Below, one piece after another: positions 54,885 to 62,220 of a stretch of 64,000 bases of DNA (positions are counted from its first letter, which is position 1; every line of letters begins with the position of its first letter). A program made the translations under genes and the position numbers. Below the pieces are notes generated by a model. It was not told where the DNA came from, searched no databases, and worked only from the letters and a program-made list of their open reading frames with translations. The stretch is from assembly GCF_004136015.1 (NCBI RefSeq), contig NZ_CP024866.1:803461-867460 (forward strand). The letters are read 5' to 3'. This DNA is from Pseudomonas sp. ACM7. Lineage in GTDB: Bacteria > Pseudomonadota > Gammaproteobacteria > Pseudomonadales > Pseudomonadaceae.

Positions 54885-56657
54885 ATGTGCGGATTAGCTG
54901 GCGAGTTACGTTTTGATCATCAACCTGCAGACCTTGCAGCCATTGAGCGAATCACCCATCACCTGGCCCCTCGCGGCCCTGACGCATGGGGCTTTCATGC
55001 CCAAGGGCCGATTGCCCTGGGCCATCGTCGCCTGAAAATCATGGACCTGTCGGACGGCTCGGCGCAGCCGATGGTCGACAACCAATTGGGCTTGTCCCTG
55101 GCTTTCAACGGCGCGATCTACAACTTCCCGGAACTGCGCACCGAGCTTGAAAGCCTCGGTTATGCCTTCTATTCCGGTGGTGACACCGAAGTGCTACTCA
55201 AGGGCTATCACGCCTGGGGCGAAGCCTTGCTGCCCAAGCTCAACGGCATGTTCGCCTTCGTCATTTGGGAGCGCGATGCCAAACGCCTGTTCATCGCCCG
55301 CGATCGTCTGGGCGTGAAGCCGCTGTACCTGTCGCGCACCGGCCAGCGCCTGCGCTTTGCCTCGGCGTTGCCGGCGCTGCTCAAGGGCGGCGACATCAAC
55401 CCGATCCTCGATCCGGTGGCGCTCAATCATTATCTGAATTTCCACGCTGTGGTCCCGGCCCCGCGCACCTTGCTGGCCGGCATCGAAAAACTGCCACCGG
55501 CGACCTGGATGCGCATCGAAGCGGACGGCACCACCGAGCAGAAAACCTGGTGGACCCTGCCCTACGGCCCACACGCCGACGAGATGAATCTGACACTCGA
55601 AGACTGGCGGGACCGTGTACTCGACAGCACCCGTGACGCGGTGGCGATCCGTCAACGTGCGGCGGTCGATGTGGGTGTCCTGCTTTCGGGCGGGGTCGAT
55701 TCGAGCCTGCTGGTCGGTCTGTTGCGTGAAGTTGGTGTTGAAAACCTGTCGACCTTCTCCATCGGTTTTCAGGATGCCGGCGGCGAGCGCGGCGACGAGT
55801 TCCAGTATTCGGACCTGATCGCCAAGCACTACGGCACGCAGCATCACCAATTGCGCATCGACGAAAAAGAGATCATTGAGCAACTGCCTGCGGCGTTCCG
55901 CGCCATGAGCGAGCCGATGGTCAGCCATGACTGCATTGCTTTCTATCTGCTGTCCCGCGAAGTGGCCAAGCATTGCAAAGTGGTGCAGAGCGGCCAGGGT
56001 GCAGACGAGTTGTTCGCCGGTTATCACTGGTATCCACAAGTCGACGGTGCCGATGATGCGTACGCCGCCTATCGCGATGCGTTTTTCGACCGCAGCTACG
56101 ACGACTACGCCGCTACCGTGCAGCCGAAATGGCTGACAGCGAATGACGCCGCTGGCGACTTTGTGAAGGAACATTTCGCACAGCCCGGTGCCGATGCAGC
56201 GGTGGACAAAGCCCTGCGTCTGGACAGCACGATCATGCTGGTGGACGACCCGGTCAAACGCGTCGACAACATGACCATGGCCTGGGGTCTGGAAGCGCGT
56301 ACGCCGTTTCTCGACTATCGCCTGGTGGAATTGTCGGCGCGCGTGCCGGGCAAGTTCAAACTGCCGGATGGCGGCAAGCAAGTCTTGAAAGAAGCCGCAC
56401 GGTTGGTGATTCCGAGTGAAGTGATCGATCGCAAAAAAGGTTACTTCCCGGTCCCTGGACTGAAGCATTTGCAGGGCGACACGCTGAACTGGGTGCGCGA
56501 ACTGCTGCTTGATCCGAGTCAGGATCGCGGCCTGTTCAAGCCAGAGATGCTCGATCGCCTGCTGACCGATCCGCAAGGCCAGCTGACTCCGTTGCGCGGT
56601 TCCAAGCTGTGGCAATTGGCGGCCCTGAATCTGTGGCTCAGTGAACAAGGAATCTGA
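54885..56657 (+). CDS. asnO: N-acetylglutaminylglutamine amidotransferase (AsnO-type)
   Basis: The 590-residue protein has a class II glutaminase domain starting at catalytic Cys2 (MCGLAGELRFD), with RGPDAWGF and FNGAIYNFPEL. The C-terminal asparagine-synthetase domain has the PP-loop VLLSGGVDSSLLVGLL and SGQGADELFAGY. In the NAGGN pathway it amidates the dipeptide to give N-acetylglutaminylglutamine amide, an osmoprotectant. AAGGA lies 6 nt before ATG 54885. The ngg gene starts 3 bp after its stop. Confidence 0.92.
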   Translation: MCGLAGELRFDHQPADLAAIERITHHLAPRGPDAWGFHAQGPIALGHRRLKIMDLSDGSAQPMVDNQLGLSLAFNGAIYNFPELRTELESLGYAFYSGGDTEVLLKGYHAWGEALLPKLNGMFAFVIWERDAKRLFIARDRLGVKPLYLSRTGQRLRFASALPALLKGGDINPILDPVALNHYLNFHAVVPAPRTLLAGIEKLPPATWMRIEADGTTEQKTWWTLPYGPHADEMNLTLEDWRDRVLDSTRDAVAIRQRAAVDVGVLLSGGVDSSLLVGLLREVGVENLSTFSIGFQDAGGERGDEFQYSDLIAKHYGTQHHQLRIDEKEIIEQLPAAFRAMSEPMVSHDCIAFYLLSREVAKHCKVVQSGQGADELFAGYHWYPQVDGADDAYAAYRDAFFDRSYDDYAATVQPKWLTANDAAGDFVKEHFAQPGADAAVDKALRLDSTIMLVDDPVKRVDNMTMAWGLEARTPFLDYRLVELSARVPGKFKLPDGGKQVLKEAARLVIPSEVIDRKKGYFPVPGLKHLQGDTLNWVRELLLDPSQDRGLFKPEMLDRLLTDPQGQLTPLRGSKLWQLAALNLWLSEQGI

Positions 56658-56660
56658 TCG

Positions 56661-58409
56661 ATGAAACCCCACGCCACGGCCTACAGCCAACGCTTGTTGC
56701 GCGGTCAGGCGCCCTCTTACGAACGCTTGCAGGCCCGCCTGGCCGAAGACGGCAGTGAATTGGGCGCCGCACCGATCGCCGTGCATTGCGGTTGGGGCCG
56801 GTTGCTGATCGGCCACACCTTTCCGGATGCGGCGAGCCTGGCCCAAGAGCTGCTCAACGAGCAGACCGGTGAACGCGACATCGCCCTGTACGTGGCTGCG
56901 CCTCAGCAAGTGTTGGGGTTGGAGCCGGCCCAGTTGTTTCTCGACCCGTCCGACACCTTGCGCCTGTGGTTCAGTGACTACCGCCAGTCCACTCGGGTGT
57001 TTCGCGGTTTTCGCATCCGCAGGGCCCAGAGTGATGCGGACTGGCAGGCGATCAATCAGCTATATCAGTTGCGCGGCATGCTGCCGATCGACGCGAGTCT
57101 GCTGACCCCGCGTCATCAGGGTGGGCCCGTCTATTGGCTGGCCGAAGATGAGGACAGCGGCGCGATCATCGGCAGCGTCATGGGCCTCAACCATCACAAG
57201 GCGTTCAACGATCCAGAGAACGGCAGCAGCCTGTGGTGCCTGGCGGTCGATCCGCAATGTTCACGACCGGGTGTCGGTGAAGTGTTGGTGCGGCATTTGA
57301 TCGAGCACTTCATGAGCCGTGGGCTGAGTTACCTGGACCTGTCAGTGCTGCACGACAACCAGCAGGCGAAAAGTCTTTACGCCAAGCTGGGGTTTCGCAA
57401 CCTGTCGACCTTCGCCATCAAGTGCAAAAACGGCATCAATCAGCCGTTGTTTCTGGGCCCGGGTCCCGAGGCCGAGTTCAATCCTTATGCACGAATCATC
57501 GTCGAGGAAGCTCACCGTCGCGGCATCGATGTACAAGTCGATGACGCCGACGCCGGGATGTTCACCCTCAGCCATGGCGGGCGCAGAGTGCGTTGCCGAG
57601 AATCCCTCAGCGACTTGACCAGCGCCATCAGCATGACGTTGTGCCAGGACAAAAGCCTGACGCACAAAGTGCTCAAGGCCGCCGGCCTGAACCTGCCGTC
57701 GCAGCAACTGGCCGGCAACGCCGATGACAATCTGGCGTTTCTCGACGAGCACGAACGGGTGGTGGTCAAACCCCTGGATGGCGAACAGGGCCAAGGCGTC
57801 GCGGTGGATTTACGGAGTATCGAAGAGGTCCAGCAAGCCATCGAATCTGCCCGCCGGTTCGACAGTCGAGTGCTGCTGGAGAGTTTCCACGAAGGCCTCG
57901 ATTTGCGGGTTCTGGTGATCGGTTTTGAGGTGGTCGCCGCGGCCATTCGCCGACCGGCAGAAGTGGTGGGCGATGGTCAGCATTCCATCGGTGCGCTGAT
58001 CGAAGCCCAGAGCCGGCGTCGTCAGGCGGCTACCAGCGGTGAAAGCAAAATCCCGCTGGACCATGAGACCGAGCGCACCTTGGCAGCGGCGGGTTATGAC
58101 TACAGCAGTATTCTGCCGGCGGGCGAGCATCTGTTCGTACGGCGTACGGCGAATCTTCACACCGGCGGGATTCTTGAGGACGTCACGGCGATTCTGCATC
58201 CGACCTTGGTGGATGCGGCGGTGCGTGCAGCACGGGCATTGGACATTCCGATGGTCGGGCTCGACCTGATGGTGCCTGCCGCCGATCAGCCGGAGTATGT
58301 GTTTATCGAAGCCAATGAACGTGCCGGGTTGGCTAACCATGAGCCGCAGCCGACGGCTGAGCGGTTTGTGGACTTGTTGTTTCCGTACAGTCAGCCGGCA
58401 GTTTCTTAA
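56661..58409 (+). CDS. ngg: N-acetylglutaminylglutamine synthetase (GNAT–ATP-grasp fusion)
   Basis: The 582-residue fusion has an N-terminal GNAT acetyltransferase part (about 110–265; CLAVDPQCSRPGVGEVLVRH). A C-terminal ATP-grasp ligase (about 320–580) has VVVKPLDGEQGQGVAVDLRS, SRVLLESFHEGLDLRVLVIG and FIEANERAGLANH. This architecture is diagnostic of the NAGGN synthetase, which makes N-acetylglutaminylglutamine. It is co-transcribed with asnO. Expression is osmotically induced in known pseudomonads; no specific promoter motif was identified here. Confidence 0.93.
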   Translation: MKPHATAYSQRLLRGQAPSYERLQARLAEDGSELGAAPIAVHCGWGRLLIGHTFPDAASLAQELLNEQTGERDIALYVAAPQQVLGLEPAQLFLDPSDTLRLWFSDYRQSTRVFRGFRIRRAQSDADWQAINQLYQLRGMLPIDASLLTPRHQGGPVYWLAEDEDSGAIIGSVMGLNHHKAFNDPENGSSLWCLAVDPQCSRPGVGEVLVRHLIEHFMSRGLSYLDLSVLHDNQQAKSLYAKLGFRNLSTFAIKCKNGINQPLFLGPGPEAEFNPYARIIVEEAHRRGIDVQVDDADAGMFTLSHGGRRVRCRESLSDLTSAISMTLCQDKSLTHKVLKAAGLNLPSQQLAGNADDNLAFLDEHERVVVKPLDGEQGQGVAVDLRSIEEVQQAIESARRFDSRVLLESFHEGLDLRVLVIGFEVVAAAIRRPAEVVGDGQHSIGALIEAQSRRRQAATSGESKIPLDHETERTLAAAGYDYSSILPAGEHLFVRRTANLHTGGILEDVTAILHPTLVDAAVRAARALDIPMVGLDLMVPAADQPEYVFIEANERAGLANHEPQPTAERFVDLLFPYSQPAVS

Positions 58410-58430
58410 TGATGTAGTGCCTGGACTGGC

Positions 58431-58515
58431 GCCTTCGCGAGCAAGCCCGCTCCCACATTTGACCGCATTCCCCTGTGGGAGCGGCGGTGCGGCGATCCGA
58501 CTTGCTCGCGAAGGC
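58431..58515. repeat. Hybrid REPIN of two arm types
   Basis: The left arm is TTCGCGAGCAAGCCCGCTCC and the right arm is the longer variant TGTGGGAGCGGCGGTGCGGC ... CTTGCTCGCGAAGGC. The inner part of the right arm (GGCGGTGCGGCGATCC) does not pair, so two subfamilies are joined in one element. It lies between ngg and the M42 peptidase gene. Confidence 0.85.
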
Positions 58516-58585
58516 GGCCTGACAGGCACACAGATTCTTTCCCTTCATCGAAACCATCGATGGCCTCAACTCATCAGGAGTTTCC

Positions 58586-59776
58586 ATGACCAGCAAAATT
58601 CCCGAACCGGATCTGAACTACCTGCAAAAAGTCCTGCTGGAAATGCTCGCCATTCCCAGCCCGACCGGGTTCACCGACACCATCGTGCGTTACGTCGCCG
58701 AACGGCTTGAAGAACTGGGCATTCCCTTTGAGATGACCCGTCGCGGCACCATCCGCGCCACCCTCAAGGGCAAGAAAAACAGCCCGGATCGGGCGGTCTC
58801 CGCTCACCTCGACACCATCGGCGCGGCGGTTCGCGCGATCAAGGACAACGGTCGTCTGACCCTGGCGCCTGTCGGCTGCTGGTCCAGCCGTTTTGCCGAG
58901 GGCAGCCGGGTCAGCCTGTTTACCGACAACGGCGTGATCCGTGGCAGCGTGCTGCCGCTGATGGCTTCCGGGCATGCCTTCAATACCGCCGTGGATGAAA
59001 TGCCGATCAGTTGGGATCACATCGAATTGCGCCTGGACGCCTATTGCGCCACGCGTGCCGATTGCGACTCTCTTGGGATCAGCGTTGGTGATTTTGTCGC
59101 CTTCGACCCTTTACCGGAGTTCACCGAAAGCGGCCACATCAGCGCCCGACATCTCGATGACAAGGCCGGCGTTGCCGCATTGCTGGCGGCATTGAAAGCG
59201 ATCGTCGACAGTGGCGAAGAGCTGATGATCGACTGCCATCCGCTGTTCACCATCACCGAGGAAACCGGCAGCGGCGCCGCGGCGGCATTGCCTTGGGACG
59301 TCAGCGAATTCGTCGGCATCGACATTGCCCCGGTCGCGCCGGGTCAGCATTCCAGCGAACACGCGGTGAGCGTGGCAATGCAGGATTCCGGTGGACCTTA
59401 CGACTATCACCTGTCGCGGCATCTGCTGCGCCTGGCCAGTGACAACGAATTGCCAGTGCGCCGTGACCTGTTCCGCTATTACTTCAGCGATGCCCATTCG
59501 GCGGTCACTGCCGGGCATGACATTCGCACCGCCCTGCTCGCCTTCGGCTGCGACGCCACTCACGGCTACGAACGCACCCACATCGACAGCCTCGCCGCCC
59601 TCAGCCGCCTGCTCGGCGCCTACATTCTGAGTCCGCCGGTGTTTGCCAGCGATGCTCAACCGGCCAAGGGTTCACTGGACCGCTTCAGTCATCAGATCGA
59701 ACATGAGACGCAGATGGAAAGCGATACGCGGGTGCCGTCGGTGGATAGTCTCGTAGGGCAGCGTAACGATAGCTAA
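58586..59776 (+). CDS. M42-family peptidase of the NAGGN system
   Basis: The 396-residue aminopeptidase-like protein has the di-metal ligands of clan MH: VSAHLDTIGAAVRA, ARHLDDKAGVAALLAAL, TITEETGSGAAAAL, GIDIAP and a late GYERTH. M42 peptidases remove N-terminal residues; in pseudomonads one regularly follows the NAGGN genes and may break down the osmolyte or its precursors. AGGAG lies 6 nt before the ATG. A REPIN separates it from ngg by 176 bp in total. Confidence 0.88.
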   Translation: MTSKIPEPDLNYLQKVLLEMLAIPSPTGFTDTIVRYVAERLEELGIPFEMTRRGTIRATLKGKKNSPDRAVSAHLDTIGAAVRAIKDNGRLTLAPVGCWSSRFAEGSRVSLFTDNGVIRGSVLPLMASGHAFNTAVDEMPISWDHIELRLDAYCATRADCDSLGISVGDFVAFDPLPEFTESGHISARHLDDKAGVAALLAALKAIVDSGEELMIDCHPLFTITEETGSGAAAALPWDVSEFVGIDIAPVAPGQHSSEHAVSVAMQDSGGPYDYHLSRHLLRLASDNELPVRRDLFRYYFSDAHSAVTAGHDIRTALLAFGCDATHGYERTHIDSLAALSRLLGAYILSPPVFASDAQPAKGSLDRFSHQIEHETQMESDTRVPSVDSLVGQRNDS

Positions 59777-59790
59777 GCGAACGCAAAACT

Positions 59791-59880
59791 GTAGGAGCTG
59801 CCGCAGGCTGCGATCTTTCGATTTTCAGCGATGCAACTGACACCAAAGATCAAAAGATCGCAGCCTGCGGCAGCTCCTAC
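59791..59880. repeat. REPIN, GTAGGAGCTGCCG family
   Basis: The arms start GTAGGAGCTGCCGCAGGCTG and end in its complement. The stems are nearly perfect over about 32 bp. It is the third copy of this family in the window. Confidence 0.92.
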
Positions 59881-59935
59881 TGGTCCTGTGCGTTCAACAG
59901 CCGTAGCATCGCGCCATTGTTTAGCCGAGGTGCCT

Positions 59936-60163
59936 ATGCTGATCCCCCACGACCAACTTGAAGTCGACACCCTCACCCGCCTGATCGAGGATTTCGTGAC
60001 CCGTGACGGTACGGACAACGGCGATGATACGCCGCTGGAAACCCGTGTTCTGCGTGTTCGCCAGGCATTGACCAAGGGCCAGGCACTGATTGTCTTCGAC
60101 CCGGAAAGCGAGCAATGCCAGTTGATGCTCAAGCACGATGTGCCCAAGCACCTGTTCGACTGA
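59936..60163 (+). CDS. YheU/UPF0270 family small protein
   Basis: The 75-residue protein begins MLIPHDQLEVDTLTRLIEDF and continues VTRDGTDNGDDTPLETRVLR, the conserved pattern of UPF0270 (YheU). The function is unknown. The ATG at 59936 is chosen by homology; the frame extends 105 bp further upstream through the REPIN. It is convergent with the csrA paralogue, 4 bp apart. Confidence 0.88.
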   Translation: MLIPHDQLEVDTLTRLIEDFVTRDGTDNGDDTPLETRVLRVRQALTKGQALIVFDPESEQCQLMLKHDVPKHLFD

Positions 60164-60167
60164 GGCC

Positions 60168-60353
60168 TCAGCGTCCTTTATTTTTCGCCAGTTTGACCTG
60201 GATGCGGTCGTAGACCTCGGCCCGGTGCACGTTGACGTTTTGCGGTGCTTCGACACCGAAGCGCACACTGCCGCCGTTGACGGCAAGAATGCGCACGGAA
60301 ATGTTGTCACCGATGGAAATCAACTCGCCCACAACGCGACTGAGTACAAGCAT
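60168..60353 (-). CDS. csrA: Divergent CsrA/RsmA-family RNA-binding regulator
   Basis: The 61-residue protein begins MLVLSRVVGELISIGDNISV and retains GGSVRFGVEAP and VHRAEVYDRIQ with the RNA-contacting Arg44. It differs from usual Pseudomonas RsmA/RsmE in having Val at position 7 (normally Arg or Lys), Leu-Ile at 11–12 and a basic tail (VKLAKNKGR). CsrA dimers bind GGA-containing hairpins and repress translation. Arg6 and Arg44 are kept, so RNA binding is likely, but its targets may differ. This is probably an additional paralogue. Confidence 0.88.
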   Translation of the reverse strand: MLVLSRVVGELISIGDNISVRILAVNGGSVRFGVEAPQNVNVHRAEVYDRIQVKLAKNKGR

Positions 60354-60506
60354 GGCATTCGTCCTTCAGGGTTATCGAACCCTGAAGATGCCCTGCACTC
60401 AGCGGACCTACAATGCGACAGCAGCAAATCAGTCCCGCCCTACAGCGCGCGCTGAACAGCTCCTATGGAAACGTCCTACAAACCCATTGAATGAAGGACC
60501 GATCCT

Positions 60507-60839
60507 TCAGGAAGCGGAGAAGCGCGGGCCGAAAAGGATGACACTGGCCCCGATCACACACAGCGCCACGCCGAGCCAGTCCGAGCCCAGCGGACGAATC
60601 CGCTCGACCACCGCCAGCCAGCCGATCGACGCGATGATGTAGATGCCACCGTAAGCGGCATAAGCGCGACCGGCGTAGGTCGCTTCGATGCGGGTCAGCA
60701 GCAGCGCAAACAAGGTCAGACTGAACAGAGCGGGTACGACCCACCAGGCGCTTTTACCCTGGCGCAGCCACATCCAGAAGGCGAAACAGCCGGCAATTTC
60801 GAACAGCGCGGCGAGAAAAAACCACAGGTAATTGAGCAT
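60507..60839 (-). CDS. YnfA/UPF0060 family membrane protein
   Basis: The 110-residue protein has four membrane helices. It starts [20 protein letters not shown] and contains [13 protein letters not shown] and [17 protein letters not shown]. YnfA proteins are SMR-like efflux candidates. No riboswitch is seen upstream. The 153-bp gap to csrA contains no recognised feature. Confidence 0.93.
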   Translation of the reverse strand: MLNYLWFFLAALFEIAGCFAFWMWLRQGKSAWWVVPALFSLTLFALLLTRIEATYAGRAYAAYGGIYIIASIGWLAVVERIRPLGSDWLGVALCVIGASVILFGPRFSAS

Positions 60840-60904
60840 GCATACGTCTCGTGAGGATGGCCAATGGCGGCCACCCTAACGACGGTTTTGTATAAAGGGC
60901 AAGC

Positions 60905-61720
60905 TCAACTTGCGGTTTGTTTGGCCTTGGCGCGCATTTTATCGGCCATGACGGTCATTTCGTCGTAGAGCAGTTGCGGGTTCTTCTGCTTGAGCGCCCA
61001 GGCCATGCGGCCCTGCTCGTGAGGCAGGATCATGAATTCGCCGGCGGCGACGTGCTGATAGATGTAATCGGCAATGTCGGCCGCGGTGATCGGCGAGCTT
61101 TCCAGCAACTTGCCGACCTGGGCTTTCATGGCCGGCGTCGGGCCGCGGAAGGAATCCAGCAAGTTGGTCTGGAAGAACGACGGACACACCACATGCACGC
61201 CGATTTCCTCCTGCGCCAGCTCGATCAACAGGCTTTCGGACAACGCCACCACCCCAGCCTTGGCGACGTTGTAGTTGCTCATGGCCGGGCCTTGCATCAG
61301 GGCGGCCATCGATGCGATGTTGATGATCTTGCCTTTGCTTTTTTCCAGCAGTGGCAGGAAGGCCTTGCAGCCCTTGACCACGCCCATCAGGTTGATCGCG
61401 ATCTGCCAGTCCCAGTCTTCCAGGGACAGTTCACTGAAGAACCCGCCCGAGGCAACGCCAGCGTTGTTGACGATGACATCGATGCCACCGAGTTTCTCGT
61501 CGCAGGCTTGGGCGAAAGCGGTCAGCTGGCTGTAATCGCGCACGTCGCAACGCTGGATAAAACCGTCGCCGCCGGCGTCGCGAACCAATTTCAGGGTTTC
61601 CTGCAGACCGGGTTCGCTGACATCCGACAAGGCCAGCTGCCAGCCTTCACGCGCCCAGCGCAGCGCGATTTCGCGACCTAAGCCTGAGCCCGCGCCAGTG
61701 ATCATCATGCGATTTTGCAT
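60905..61720 (-). CDS. Short-chain dehydrogenase/reductase (classical SDR)
   Basis: The 271-residue oxidoreductase has the cofactor motif MITGAGSGLGREIALRW, NNAGVASGGFF, the catalytic Ser in INIASMAAL and SNYNVAKAGVVALSESL (Tyr-x3-Lys). The presence of Arg/Trp after the Gly motif does not settle NAD or NADP use. The start MQNRMMITGAG is preferred over an upstream ATG at 61816. The gap 61721–62005 (285 bp, AT-rich around 61850–61910) shows no other gene. Confidence 0.9.
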   Translation of the reverse strand: MQNRMMITGAGSGLGREIALRWAREGWQLALSDVSEPGLQETLKLVRDAGGDGFIQRCDVRDYSQLTAFAQACDEKLGGIDVIVNNAGVASGGFFSELSLEDWDWQIAINLMGVVKGCKAFLPLLEKSKGKIINIASMAALMQGPAMSNYNVAKAGVVALSESLLIELAQEEIGVHVVCPSFFQTNLLDSFRGPTPAMKAQVGKLLESSPITAADIADYIYQHVAAGEFMILPHEQGRMAWALKQKNPQLLYDEMTVMADKMRAKAKQTAS

Positions 61721-62005
61721 AGCAAACAGCCTTGTTGTTCCGGGGAAGATGGGCCGAGTGTAGCGAAGGATATTGCCGGACCCACGCTCCATCAGATTGC
61801 TGAATGGCCCGAGCAAACCGTGGCAAACACTGAACCAACTAGTACAACAAAAAACGAAATAAGCCTTTCTTCGAAAAACATTAAAAAAACTTGGAATTTT
61901 CTTTCATGCGCGACAGTCGGATTTTGTAAGCAGCCTGGTTTTATAGCATCCCGGCTGACAGTTAAACGCCAGGTATTCCAGAACACTTCCAACAAGGAAA
62001 TAGAC

Positions 62006-62158
62006 ATGGGCACAATTCTTATCGTAATCCTGATCCTCTTGCTGATTGGTGGTTTACCAGTGTTCCCGCACTCCAGAAGTTGGGGTTATGGCCCGTCGGG
62101 TATCATCGGCGTCGTGTTGGTGGTGCTGTTGATCCTGCTGTTGCTCGGCAAGATATAA
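62006..62158 (+). CDS. DUF3309 small membrane peptide
   Basis: The 50-residue protein starts MGTILIVILILLLIGGLPVF and ends GVVLVVLLILLLLGKI, with a short loop PHSRSWGYGPSG. This two-helix form matches DUF3309. AAGGAAA lies about 7 nt before the ATG. A strong terminator follows. Such peptides are often stress-induced; the function is unknown. Confidence 0.88.
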   Translation: MGTILIVILILLLIGGLPVFPHSRSWGYGPSGIIGVVLVVLLILLLLGKI

Positions 62159-62171
62159 AGGTTTAACCGGC

Positions 62172-62208
62172 AAAAAAAAGAGGCCCTTTTCAAGGGCCTC
62201 TTTTTTTA
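62172..62208. terminator. Bidirectional terminator between DUF3309 and sulfatase genes
   Basis: AAAGAGGCCCTT pairs with AAGGGCCTCTTT with A-run and T-run on opposite sides (about eight each), serving both convergent genes. Confidence 0.92.
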
Positions 62209-62220
62209 TTGCATCAAGAC

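Noticed and set aside
55194..56909. A 571-codon minus-strand frame opposite asnO
   Set aside because: The plus-strand gene has intact catalytic motifs; the antisense frame has none.
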